Assembly (NCBI GenBank): GCA_026874595.1
Contig: CM049321.1
Span: 17,002,479-17,066,478, forward strand
DNA length: 64,000 bases
Source: Sipunculus nudus
Lineage: Eukaryota > Annelida > Sipuncula > Golfingiida > Sipunculidae
Direction of reading: 5' to 3'
This document shows positions 49,660-61,229 of the stretch, one piece after another; position 1 is the first letter of the stretch; every line of letters begins with the position of its first letter. A model generated the notes under the pieces. That model did not search any database. It saw nothing but the letters and a program-made list of their open reading frames with translations, and was not told where the DNA came from. Position numbers and translations under genes: made by a program.

Positions 49660-50741
49660 GTGTGTTACCAACGATGTTAGTCTTATCCGGCATTACAGGT
49701 GGCCTGCAAGATCTTTGAAGCCTGTCTAACTTGTAATTATTCTTGACTGAAAGACCAGGTAAAAGAAGTGTAAAGACGAATAAGACTGACATAATATTAG
49801 GCTATAACCCCTAGCTTTCGCTGGATAAAATTAACCAATACAAAAATCATGAAAAATGATACATCTCCAGAAAAGTCATCCACTAACCATCATATCGTGC
49901 TCTCGTGATGTGCCTTCCGGTAGATATCCAAAACACGCTCTGCATGGGCGTGCTTATATTAATTCCAAAAGATCTGGGCTAACCTATTATATCAACTTAC
50001 GCCATTTACACAGAAAAAAAATAACATTGCATGATATCTTGAAATATGACACCGCTACCCATTTTAAGTAATTACAACGCATTGATGTAATTTATACATT
50101 TTATATATGTCATATATATGTTAATCTTGTCAGTAACTGGGACCTTTGGATCAACAGTCGGTACCATTCTATATTATAACTGACGATGATGCCACACGAC
50201 GGTTGTCACGCAACTCTTCTGTGACAATGCTTCGGGCATTTCATATCATATATTGAACTATCGAAAATCAGGCGAGTGGTGTCCTAGCAGGGCTAGTATT
50301 TCCCATAAACATATAGGAATTTGACATTGATTAGGGAAGGATATTGCTTCTATAATAAAATTACACAAGTGTATTACAGTAAGTCCATTTAAAACCCGGC
50401 GGAGAAAGTTTTATGATATTACCCGTTAGTATTAGCATCTATAATAGCACCTTAATATTAACAACATGTATGACTAGGGCATTTATTGCCAGTGGAGCGA
50501 TTGTAGATTATTCCCGTTTAAGATTACTGAAATTTCATATTTATTTCATATTAGCCTAGAAGATTACACCCTGCGAGTTCAGATTGCCCCTTCACGTTAA
50601 CCTTATATTCATAAAATATTTTTTTTTCTTTTAGATTTCAAACATTTAAATTTGAATATTTGTATATCTTATGATTGCATGTAATGGTCCATACGCTTTG
50701 GTGAAGTGTATGAGTCAATATAAATATAATGAACAATGTAA

Positions 50742-51356
50742 TTAACAATTATTTGCAAAAAAAAAAAATCTCCAGTTAAAAGCTCCAGGAAATATATCTC
50801 ATGAAATCAACGAGGTTTCATATGAATAGGGTTACCTGAAATATCGATTGCAGATTACCGGGAGGAAACCTGTAACGGAGGTAATCTGATATCTTTACAC
50901 CTGGCCATAATCAGCATTATTCAAGAAGAAGGGAACGACGGTATATATGTCTTTCATTAAATATTCATCTTGGTACAAAAGATCTGCAGAAACATTATCC
51001 GTGATGAGAGATATCCTGAAGCAACATTAAGAAACCAAGATCAGCTGCAAGATTTAACTGCCCTGTGAATAAAATATTCAGAGACACTTTTTATGTTCGA
51101 GTCCTTGACCTTAATGTTTGGGAGAGAAGACCAGAGGAACACAATACAGGGACGACATTACTACGGTATATCATGGAAAAAGATTTGGATATAAGAAATA
51201 TATGCATGGCTATAATAATCCGTCCGCCCTTTTCACAATTATTTGCCAGGGAAAATGCCTAAAAAGTAGCGTACCATGTAAAGACCCTCTTTCCAAAATA
51301 TTTTTTTTTTCACTGAGGTTATACAAGATAAAATATTGAATATTAAATTCGTCTGA
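50742..51356. repeat. Internal tandem duplication in copy A, unit 1
   Basis: Matches 51363-52030 with an offset of 688 bp at GTTCGAGTCCTTGACC (51094 and 51782). Copy B has a single counterpart at about 59650-60300. Unit 1 lacks about 85 bp that unit 2 and copy B retain. Confidence 0.88.
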
Positions 51357-51362
51357 ATAATA

Positions 51363-52030
51363 TAATTAACACTTATTTGCAAAAGAAAAAAATCATAGTT
51401 TGTTTGCATTTATTTTTTTCTTTCATTTGGTTAGTTTATTATAATTATATATCATGAGCTAAAAGCTCCGGAAATACATTTAATAAAATCAACGAGGGGT
51501 CATATGAATAGGGGTTACCTGAAAAAAAATCCATTTCAAATTACCAGGAGTAACCTGTAATGGGGGGTAACCTGAAGTCATTACATCGAGGTTTATTCAG
51601 CAATATCCATAGAAGACGGGAGCGACGGTATACGTGTCTTTCATTAAATATTCATCTGGTTACAAAAGAACTTCAGCACCGTTATCCGTGATGAGAGATA
51701 TCCTGAAAGCATCATTAGGAAACCAGGATCAGCTGCAAGATTTAACTGCCTGTGAATAAAACATTCAGAGACACTTTTTATGTTCGAGTCCTTGACCTTA
51801 ATGTTAGGAGAGATTAAGATCAGAGGAACACAATACAGGGAAGACATTACTACGGTATATCATGGAAAAAGATTTGGATATCAGAAAAATTTGCATGGAT
51901 ATAATAATCCGTCCGCCCTTTTCACAATTATTTGCCTAAAAAGTAGCGTACCATGTAAAGACCCTCTTTCCAAAATATTTTCACACAGAAGTTATACAAA
52001 ATTAAGTATTGAATATTAAATTCCTTATGA
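51363..52030. repeat. Internal tandem duplication in copy A, unit 2
   Basis: Partner of 50742-51356. Relative to unit 1 it has lost 12 bases (TGCCAGGGAAAA) between two TGC words near 51930, keeping the local reading frame. Confidence 0.88.
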
Positions 52031-52791
52031 TCTAGCCAGTGGTTTTTAGAGGCGGCTTTTGCCCTTTTTTCAGTATATCTTACAGTCGATAGGCTTGTAA
52101 ATCCCGTCGATATGTTATCATTTATTCATTAATATTGTATAAAATAAACAGAATTGGTAATAAGAAATCATGCAGAAAAAAAAAAAAAAAACAGAATCTA
52201 CAGGAGAAAAAAAAGGAGGGAGTGGCTAACCGAGTTAATGTAATAATAAACCCTTGACTGTACTGGTAACTGACAAATGCCATATGTATTTGTATGTACA
52301 GATTCATACACGTAGGTATGTCTGATTAAATGGTATTATTTTACACTGTGATAATATGTAGAGGTGTTTACGTTTATTACTTATCAGGTTATTGTGATTA
52401 AACGTTTCAATTAAACTATATAAATAAAGTCGATGATAAAACAGGTAATGAAAATGAAAATATGTAAATCACTGACTGAAATATCATTTACATAATAATA
52501 GAAAATGAAAAAAAAGTACTAGATATTAAGCTCATGTTTCATTTTCACACAGTAAAGAAATAGCTAGATTCCCCGATACTGTCTCCTAGAATAATACGTG
52601 GTTACGTCGCTTTTGAACGATGTCTGTATAGCATTTTTTAAATGTTTATTTATAGAAAATCTCTTTTGAATATGAAGGACCTTAGATAGTTCATGAAAGA
52701 TGCATAGTTTCCTTTGGCTATCCCGTTAAACAAAAGGCAGCAATAATGGGAATTCATACACATTTAAAAAAATGTGGTCCCTATGACTAAC

Positions 52792-52917
52792 GTTTACTGA
52801 CAGCAATAATAAAAATTAGAGCAATAAATTGGAAGTGACAACAGTGGGTTACTTGTTTACTGACAGCAATAATAAAAATTAGAGCAATAAATTGGAAGTG
52901 ACAACAGTAGGTTACTT
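52792..52917. repeat. 63-bp near-perfect tandem duplication in copy A
   Basis: GTTTACTGACAGCAATAATA starts at 52792 and again at 52855; the two 63-bp units differ at one visible base. Copy B has one unit (about 61957-62015), so this duplication is recent. Confidence 0.92.
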
Positions 52918-53297
52918 GTTTATGTTATTTTTTGTTTACTGCTCGAGGGACCATCCGTTGTTTTATGTGAGCAACAGGATTAAAAGGCAGTTAACATCAT
53001 GAAAACCCCTGATTAAATAATTCATTCTTTTACCCATACAGTCAATAGATTGATGGTCTCCCTTGAGAGAAAATGACTTAATCTTTTTTTTTAAATTAAA
53101 ACAAACCAACATTTTCAATTATGGTTACTTCGCAAATTTATCTCTTTTATAATTTCCTTCTTGTTAATGAAGCAATATGATGACTGGACCTCAAAATGAT
53201 CTCTTGGATAAGAAAGGAAATTAAAAACATAAAGATATATATTAACTAACCTTTTCTGGAGAATCTATGTGATTTCTAACTTACTCTGTCTACATAT

Positions 53298-54240
53298 TAA
53301 TAATAATAATAATGAATACTACTTATATAGCGATGAACTCCAAGATCAGACTCACAGCGCTTGCATTTTTACACATCAGTTACACAATATATAAATATAT
53401 AAGCACACTCACACACACACACACCTACTCACCCACACACACCCAAGATTACATGTATGGTAAATGTTGCTAATTACAAAATGCCTGCAGAAATAGGTAT
53501 GTTTTAAGATTTGTCTTAAAAGTATTGATAGTGGGGGATTTTCTAAGTTCAGCTGGAAGGGAATTCCAGATCTTAGGGGCAATATAGCTGAAAGAACGTT
53601 CACCGACTTTCGTACGGCACTAAGGCAATATTAGAAGACTTTCGTTAGAAGAGCGTAGGGTGCGCACCGGCCGATAAATACATAGTTTTAACGAAAGATA
53701 TGGTGGCAGTGATCCATCAAAATATCTATAAACAAGGACTGCGAGTTTGTATTGTATCCGATGCTGAACTGGCAGCCAGTGGAGTTCCTTAAGTAAAGGC
53801 GTAACATGGTCCCTTTTTCGTTTTTTAAGAATAACACGGGCTGCATTATTTTGAAGCATTTGCAACCGTGAGATTTGTTCTAACGGTAAACCTACCAAAA
53901 TTGAATTAAAATTATCAAGGCGTGATGTAATAGTAGCACAGACTAGCCTAGAACAAACGCTGGAGGTTAGGAAACGCCGGATGGAAGCAATACGTCGGAG
54001 TTCGAGAAAAACTGCACGACACACGCTATTAATATGATCATGCATGGAAAGTGTTCGATCAATTTTTACACCGAGGTATTTCACAGAAGTCTGGAAAGTG
54101 ACATTACTACCACAAACGCTAAGGGGGGCGTTGTTAATCATCTGAAGACAGGAGTGAGAGCCAACTGGCATAACTTCAGTCTTATCAGTATTCAGTTTAA
54201 GTTTGTTTAATAGAATAGAATCGTGGCACTGCCTAGGTGA
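53298..54240 (-). mobile_element. 5'-truncated CR1/L2-like LINE with (ATT)n tail
   Basis: The minus strand reads the reverse transcriptase C-terminal part (54240 to 53470), a 3' UTR with a CA/GT microsatellite (53407-53423), the conserved LINE ending GCGCTGTGAG ... GCTATATAAG (53325-53368) and an (ATT)n tail (53299-53313). This ending plus an (ATT)n tail is typical of CR1/L2-group elements in marine invertebrates. It sits at the boundary between copy A and copy B. The palm domain and ORF1 are missing. No target duplication was identified. Confidence 0.9.
53470..54240 (-). pseudogene. LINE reverse transcriptase C-terminal region, one in-frame stop
   Basis: The frame runs from about 54240 (SILLNKLKLNTDKTEVMPVG, the region just after the catalytic domain) through VKYLGVKIDRTLSMHDHIN, the thumb-like NAARVILKKRKRDHVTPLLK and ELHWLPVQHRIQYKLAVLVY, to NSLPAELRKSPTINTFKTNL and LFLQAFCN, then stop at 53470-53472. 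One TAG interrupts it at 53620-53622 (after SLLILP); the same frame continues beyond. The sequence is recognisable as the end of a CR1/L2-type polymerase. The catalytic YADD box is not included, so it cannot act. The single stop and intact frame suggest a fairly young insertion. The 183-codon part upstream of the stop (54171-53620) is the longest ORF in the window. Confidence 0.88.
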
Positions 54241-54696
54241 GTAAAGTTTTTTTTGTTATCTATAACAAATCTTCTCTTACTAAGATCAACACCCAAGTCT
54301 AAGTCTAACATCGTTTTTTTCTTGTATTCACTTAAAAATACTTTAATTGGATATTACGTTTTAGATTTTTGTAGATGAATACGGCCAAATAAAGGGTTTT
54401 AGGAAAGAGGGTGGGGGGGGGGGGGTCATTACGAATGCTTTCGTGAACAAGTTTCCCAGGAGGGTTTAGATATTGGGAAGAAAACGGGCCGAGACGCTAA
54501 ATTAGGGGTTGTTCCTGTATTAACCTAATAAAATACTGTTTCCATATTTTTTAATTGAAACGGGGAGGGCAAGCGTCCCCTGCGCCACCTCTACAGTAAT
54601 AATAGTGATGTCTGATTGATTGATCTTTTCTTCCCCTGAAGAGAATTAGGAATTAAATGCCAGGGATATACAGTTCATTTTCTAACAATACGTCGA

Positions 54697-54893
54697 TCAA
54701 GGGGAATCCGGGATTTTAGAAAGAGGAGGGTCCAACTAAGGAAGGCATAAAGAAAACCCTCAAGAAATTCCTCTGGTCGGTAAAGATCCAGGTCACAAAT
54801 ATTGATTTGAATCACCCTAAAAAAGGAAGTTGCGGCTTGGGGGGGGGGGGGGGTTAGGTCCGGACCCCCTTGAACCCTCTCTCTATTCGCCAC
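54697..54893. mobile_element. GGATCC-type MITE in copy B
   Basis: Begins CAAGGGGAATCCGGGATTTT, a diverged form of the CAAGGGCGGATCCAGGATTT end in copy A, with a 15-G run and GGACCCCCTTGAACCC toward the right end. The right terminus is poorly conserved, so the limits are approximate. Confidence 0.4.
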
Positions 54894-56506
54894 TTAGATA
54901 CATGTCTCGTTTTCTCGCTCACGATATACAATACACGATGATATATGTGTTAGGTTAGTACTAGTTTATATTATAAGCTATACATTTTTCGGTCTTGTTC
55001 ACAGCATGTTTATCTTACTTTTCGTACGTTTGTTTCTAAACCAGAGTGAGATAGTGAGATTAAAAAAAAAATAGTGTTAAAAATTGTTAAGAATAAATAG
55101 ATAAAGTTTCTTTAATTCAGGCTATCTTGATTTATAATACAAACAATTTTTGTGCTCTTGTCTTTTTAACATTAGGTGACATTATGACAATTGTAAAACA
55201 ATGATATACATTACCATGACTATCTAATGGTGTCTAATTTCATCGAAGTGAGTCCTTTATACCAAACTCTCATAGTCAACACTTCCTGCTACCGATGAAT
55301 GCCCAAGCGAGGAGATACGGAAGCCTCAACCCCCCACCCCCCTCCACCCCGATAAAGACACCCACTCGAATTGTCCGAAACCCCCCCCCCCCCCATGACA
55401 GAAATTACAAAATCACTCTCTCCTAATATCACTGTATTCTTTACTCTTCCACATATTAAGAAATATATTGATTTCATTATACAAAATATAACTGTTGCTA
55501 AATTTTCAGCAGCTTATTTCTCATAATTTTAAATAGATTAAACATTTAAAAACACGGGCTAACATTTCTGCCAATTATCAGTTGACTAGGCAACTTCCTA
55601 TATGCAAATTCAATGAGGCATTTGACAAATGTAATATCCTAACATTTCTTTATGTGAGATACATTATTAAAATATTACAGAGAAAAATATGAAATTATAA
55701 ATTGTTTGAGGAATTTATGTCAAAATAAAAAAAATAAAAAAAATAAAACTCTCAAAGAAAGTGTCCTTGTCAACCCTGGAGCAAGCCACGTGCAGACTTA
55801 GGCCTTATACACCCGATTCCAACAGGAAAATACCAGTAAGCAGAGATTATATCGTTAAATGGACGTAACAATTAAATTTACAACTGTCATTCACAGTATG
55901 TCAGATCCTGAATGCAGAACCTACGTCAGTGTTAAGAATATATCAGTCATGTAAACATGGGTTTTTAGTTTTTATGATGCAAGCATGCGAGAGAAGCTAT
56001 TATTAGGTTCAAAATATTCCATGATGTGCAGATCGTTTACACTTTCATAAGGATGACTGTTTTCCAATTGTGCTTTAAATGGATGTTTAAATTGTTTATA
56101 CTTTTTTGTCGTATTGAGTAAAGTTTAAAATGTATGTTTCCTGTAAACACATCGTGCGTGGACTTTTTTTCATAAATAAGTACACCATAACAACTCATAT
56201 TTCATTTGTAATTTTTCTAGGTGTCTTACATGTTGGAATATATCTATATTTAGTTGACGATATGCACTAGACTTTCGTTACAAAACTCCTCTTTGTCCGC
56301 GCGCCGGGTTTGCACGTGTTAGGTCTTGAACCATCGTTAAAGAGCAAACTGTGGTCTTAATTGGATCATCCTCCTTATTTTTTCCATAAATCCAGAGCCA
56401 TTTCAAATTATTTTCGAAGGGCCCGACGCAGCGCCATCTGTCTGCAACTACGATTGTGTATCAAATAGAATGGTGTTTTTAATCTGATTCAAGGCTTCAG
56501 GTCCTG

Positions 56507-56540
56507 CACGGAGTAAGGCTTGAGGCCCTGAACGGGGTTC
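56507..56540. repeat. Counterpart of the 24-bp tandem repeat, about 1.5 units
   Basis: CCTGCACGGAGTAAGGCTTGAGGCCCTGAACGG; compare the four to five units in copy A at 45902-46006. Confidence 0.7.
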
Positions 56541-56972
56541 CAAAAGCATCCACAATCATTTGATTCTATTGATACAATATATGTCAAACAGGTTAAAATA
56601 AACTTACCTGTGCCTTTTCCATTGCTCATTTATTCACAAAATATCTCCGGCATGCTTTTCATATGCGCAGTGGAACAAACGTTTTACTCGTTACGGGGTT
56701 GTTGTTTCGTTATCTATAACAGTAAATAAGTTTAACCGGTCTTCGCTAAGTTAACTGGCCATCTGTTGTATTTCGGATGAAACTAAATTGGTCCTCAATT
56801 GCAACATGATGAACGGGTTCTTGAACTGTAATGTTAGCACGAAAACCATTAAACAACATTGAGTGTTTAAAAACATTTTAAAACTTTTGAATTTTTATCT
56901 TTCTGTAATTTATTAGTTGTAGTTGTTGTAGTTCATTTTCAGTTATCTGTTACATTAAAAAATGATCTGTTA

Positions 56973-57283
56973 GGCCAAAATAAAAAAAAGGTATGGTTCT
57001 CAGGCACTTTTTTTCAGAAATCAATGCGGGCGGGTATGTTTTGATAAAAATATCAAATGATAAGGGAAAAGCATGAAAATAACAGTTTTATTTTGCTAAA
57101 TAAGTAAAAGCACTACAAAACAAAGGAAATTGTATGGTTTTATCTTCTTGAAAGAAATGTCGGAGCGGCAGCAGCTCAAAATTGGAAAGTTTTTATTGAA
57201 AATCAAAATAAAAATTTTTGATGCGGGGGTTTAAAATTGATGCGGGCGGTGCCTGAGAACCATACCTTTAATTTTTTTTGGCC
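56973..57283. mobile_element. PIF/Harbinger-like MITE, 311 bp
   Basis: The ends are GGCCAAAATAAAAAAAAGG ... and its inverted partner ... TTTTTTTTGGCC. Including GGTATGGTTCTCAGGCAC, the terminal inverted repeats are about 36 bp with one or two differences. It is flanked by TTA on both sides (56970-56972 and 57284-57286). Copy A at about 46417-46424 shows the uninterrupted site (TCTGTTACATTAG), directly confirming insertion and a 3-bp TTA duplication. A TTA duplication is characteristic of PIF/Harbinger. The interior has no ORF, so it is non-autonomous. Confidence 0.9.
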
Positions 57284-57570
57284 TTACATTAAATTAAAGA
57301 ACAAATATATTTTACCTTTTCAGATGGCTTGACATAATATCTTATTAAATATGTTTTCAAAATGGATTAAGATGTTCTGTTGACATATCAGTGGAATGTA
57401 TGGAAAAGCATCTAAAAATGTTTCGTTAATTGTGGGTTATACTTTCGGCTACGTCGATGATGTAAATTGGGTGTCGTTGTCTAACTCCAAAGTCTAGTGA
57501 TACGAAAAATGGCATGTAATGTTCTAAAAATCCTCAACACCTCAGACGAAGATGACATGCTTTGGTAAGT

Positions 57571-57876
57571 TCAGAGTTCTATCACACAGTATTTTGGTTT
57601 TTGAGAAAATCTTGGCCTCCATGCCGGCATTCCCGTCAGCGTAAGACGAACCCTTTGCGAGGCAGGCACGCTCAGTTCATTAGCAAAATATCCTTCAATA
57701 TAGTTGGACATTTGAGACAATGAAGGCCATAGAACACGAACAGTGAATTGTACGTCTGGAGTGATATGATTACATAACCTCAAGAGAGGTTTCGATAGCC
57801 AACTATAATTTGCGCATGACAGCGCGGTAAATCCCATAACGTTCTTCCGGCTTCTTCTAGTAAGGTACGGGTCCAA
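57571..57876 (-). pseudogene. 101-codon ORF in copy B, disrupted in copy A
   Basis: The minus-strand frame opens at a TTG at 57874-57876 (DPYLTRRSRKNV near the start) and runs 101 codons, ending KPKYCVIEL. The same frame in copy A (from about 46991) reads DPYLTRKSRRNV and keeps NYS--SKP-LRLCNHIT-DVQFTV, but stops where copy B has TGG (TGA near 46835). In both copies the frame is open upstream of the TTG for at least ten codons. I recognise no protein family. It may be a relic exon or a chance frame retained by descent; a functional gene is unlikely. Confidence 0.22.
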
Positions 57877-60319
57877 TGGCCACCAAACTCTCTCCGCAGA
57901 AAGAGTCCCACCTTGTGCGATTAGTTAACCCTGAGCCCGCAAAAATTTCTTTAGTTCATATACGCCGGATATCGGAATACCTCACAGTGGTTTCAACAAT
58001 ATTCCGTTTAAGAATTGGGAACATGAAAAAGCAAAAACGGAGGCTATGTTTGCTGCTAGGGAAATGACGATACAGGTTCTTACGATATGACCTATAGTGT
58101 CTAACGATACAATACTCGATAATGTATACGAGATTACATTATAGGTTATTCTAATTTCGTTTCTGTTCATGAATCATTAACCGAACTTCTAGTAAAATTT
58201 GTTTTTACACCAGTTTCAAAATCAATAACTACTAAGAATACATTCAAACTTGTTTTTGAACCATCACGTTTCATTCTACATGCCACACAGTTGTGGGGAG
58301 AACACACCGTTAATTTTTTCTGATGTCGATCCTTCGGATGGCCAAATATCTTGGATACAGGTGTTAGTGCCGGGGCGTAATTTGATATTGACTTGGAGTA
58401 TCGTTAAAACCATGCCTGGTTCCCATATGTAAATGTCAATTAGCACATGATATATCTGTAAATGAACATCTAAACAGTGTTTGCCACTGTAATTCACACA
58501 CTGACATCCCCTGAAAGTATATCTTAAGTCAGCACGTTATCATGAATATTATATGCTTATATAAACATATTAACATACGCACGTCTTTACACATACAGTA
58601 CAAGGGGTCAGCGTGCTCTCTTTTACACCTCTCTTATTATCACTATCATTAGTTTTATACCTCCATCATAGTCGTAATCCGACATTAAAAACATGGCGAT
58701 AAATGTCGTTGTAAGGTAAAACTAACAAATGTATTATGAACCAATCGAATTGTTGAGCAATTCTTTATTTTTTATAACTACTCCGAACTGGTTTTCAAGT
58801 ATAAGGGATAGGCAGTCGTAAGAGAATTTTTTTAAGCATTAAGGTTTCAGGGTTAATTCGCACAATTTGCATTTCATGAGGAGATACAAATACACGCTCT
58901 GCATGTGTGTGTTAACATTAATTCCAAAATAATTGGGCTAACTAATTATATTGATTAATACCATACCATTTTGAAATATGACACCGCAATATCATTTTAA
59001 GCAATTAAAACATATAGCTGTAATTAAAATATTTATATATGTTACATATATGTAAATCTTTCAGTTACTGGGACCTTCGGACCCACAATCGGTACCATTT
59101 TATATTAAAAATGATGCCAAACGACTTTTGTCACGCAACTCTTCTGTGACAATGCTTTTTGGCATTGCATATTATATATTGAACTATCGGAAATCAGGCG
59201 AACGGTGTCCAAGCAGGGCTATATTGAGTATTTCCCATAAAAAAAAAATTAGGAATTCGACATTGTTTAGAAAGGATGTTGCTTCTATAAGAAATTACAC
59301 AACAGGTTTAAAGTTGGTCCATTTAAAACCATGCGGAGAGTTTTTCATTGTATTACGCGTACCTTTATAACATGTCTGACTAAGGCAATAAATGACAGTG
59401 GAGAGATTGTAGATTATCCCCGTATAGATTACTGTAGGAAATCTGAAGGATTCCACAGCATGAGTTGAGATTGCCACTTCGAAACAATTGTTTCTCCGTG
59501 ATTTTTTACCCAAATATTCATAATTTAATATCTTTCCTCTTGATTTCTAACAGTTAATTTTGTATTCTGTATATCTTATGAATGCATGTAATGGTCCATG
59601 CGTTTTTGGTAAAGTGTATGAGTCAATATAAATATAACCAACTATATAATTAACAATTATTTGCAAACAAAAAAAAATCGTAATTTGAATCCATATTTTA
59701 TTTTATTTTCTTCCATGTGCATAGTTTATTAGAATAATATATCATGAGTTAAAAGCTCCAGGAAATATATTTTATAAAATCAACGAGGGGTTATATGAAT
59801 GGGGTAACCTGAAAAATAGACTGCAGATTACCAGAGGGTAAACTGTATTAAGGGTAATCTGAAGTCTTTACACCGGGTTTTCAGCAATATCAAAAAAGTA
59901 TTGTGTCTTTCATTGAATATTCATCTGGTTACAAAAGAACTGCAGCACTATTTTTCGTGATGAACGATATCCTAAAAGCAATATTAAGAAACCAGGATCA
60001 GCTGCAGGAATTAACTGCTCTGTGAATAAAAATGTTCGAGACCTTGTATTTAATGTTAGGAGAGAAGACCAGAGGAACACAATACAGGGAAGACATTACT
60101 ACGGTATATCATAAAAAAAAGATTTGGATATTAGAAATATTTGCATGGATATAATAATCCGTCCGCCTATTTCACAATTATTTGCCAGAGAAACTGTCTA
60201 AAAAGTAGCGTACCATGTTAAGATCCTCTTTCGAAAATATATTTACACGGAGGTTATTCAAAATGAAATATTGAATATTAAATTCCTCTTGATAAAACAT
60301 AGGAACTTGCCAATGGTTT

Positions 60320-60332
60320 TAAGAAGCGGCTT
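60320..60332 (+). repeat. 13-bp target duplication, left
   Basis: TAAGAAGCGGCTT, identical to 61230-61242; copy A has a single diverged site (TTAGAGGCGGCTT, about 52056-52068). Confidence 0.9.
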
Positions 60333-61229
60333 ACATATATGCCAGTTTCACCGCTCAGCCAATAACTAGGGTTTTTACGCCGCAGTTTTGCCTCTTCGGG
60401 TACCTCTCTCTTTGCACTGAGGTCTCCAGAACTGACACGCCAGCTAGCCAGGTCGGGCCCGCCCTCGCTGACAGTCTACCACCGGGGAATCCCCCGGGTG
60501 TTCTCGGGAGCCTGAGCCTAGCAACCTGCCAGTAATGTCCGAGCGCCACCGGACTATCCTTGGACTACTGCGTGTCCCGCCCTGAGCCTTGTCCCTTTCG
60601 ACCAGGTACAGTTTTCGTTCGATCGGAGCCTTCTCGGGAGCCTACTCTGGTGCTTGTGCCATCATGCTTTTGAGCCTTGTCCCTGCTGGTCCTAACCGGA
60701 CCATCCGGTTTTTACGTCTTGGAGCCTTGTCCCTGATCCTTTCGGGATCCACACAACTATTTTCCACCAAACGGTTGGCTCTACAGGGCCGGTTCCATAC
60801 TGCCGGCAACAGGCTTGCCTACTTTTCTATCGAAAAACAGTATGGGGTCTTTTACGTGCCCATCCCCTTCTGGACACGGGACCGCCATTTTACGTCCTCA
60901 TCCGATGGACGGCCCGTATTTTACTTTTGCAGTCGGGCGCTGCAGAGCTCCGAAGCCTTTCTACCCCTCCCCACTTTCTCTAGTGGGGTGATGATACTGG
61001 GGTTCCGCTTACCACTGATCTTTTGCAAGTCGAGCCACATTTTGAGGTCTGTATAAAACATCTCATGCTTCACCTTTTCGACATAGCCTTTGCTCAACCT
61101 TAGAATGTGATCGCTCACGTATTCTATATCTGCCTTCTCGTGAAGCACAGACACTCGGGTTCGAGGCGGGAGTCTCAAGGCCGTCCTTAAGGCTTTGTTT
61201 GAAGCCGATTAAGTTTCTAAATGTGGTGC
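60333..61229. mobile_element. 897-bp GC-rich insertion, unidentified element
   Basis: Present in copy B, absent from copy A, and bounded by a perfect 13-bp direct repeat, so it is a genuine insertion. It is far more GC-rich than the host DNA. It contains GAGCCTTGTCCCT three times (60586, 60672, 60722) plus related TCTCGGGAGCCT words (60505, 60632). A segment on the minus strand (ACGTAAAATGGCGGTCCCG ... GGGCACGTAAAAGACCCC, 60902-60838) has the style of a motif common in molluscan dispersed repeats. No poly-A, terminal inverted repeats or LTR-like ends were seen. A 13-bp duplication fits LINE-mediated retroposition best. Confidence 0.75.
60921..61220 (-). pseudogene. Possible coding remnant inside the insertion
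   Basis: The minus-strand frame is open from about 61220 (SASNKALRTALRLPPRTRVS) to a stop at 60921, roughly 99 codons without an ATG near its start. The translation is charged and helix-like (HEKADIEYVSDHILRLSKGY, then EKVKHEMFYTDLKMWLDLQK), unlike the low-complexity output of most frames here. I recognise no family. It could be the captured exon of a host gene or part of an unknown element. GC-rich DNA gives long open frames by chance, so confidence is low. Confidence 0.25.

Larger units (their letters stand above)
43360..53290. repeat. Segmental duplication, copy A
   Basis: Collinear with 54405-62855 over its whole length. Paired landmarks include CTGATTGATTGATC (43546/54613), CTACCGATGAATG (44407/55292), GCAAGCATGCGAGA (45076/55979), ATAACAGTAAATAAGTTTA (46164/56717), CGTCTTACACTGATCGGAATG versus its B counterpart (46770/57637), GTTTAAGA-TTGGG (47137/58006), GAGCAATTCTTTATTTTTATAA (49400/58754), ACACAATACAGGGA (51140 and 51826/60077) and CAGCAATAATAA (52800/61965). 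The copies look roughly 80-85 percent identical by eye, with many indels. Copy A has extra blocks at 45472-45867 and about 47490-49240, and a doubled internal segment at 50742-52030. Confidence 0.88.

Noticed and set aside
60589-61056. 155-codon plus ORF without an ATG start
   Set aside because: Lies in a GC-rich inserted element where long open frames are expected; the translation shows no domain, and the opposite strand has a competing frame.
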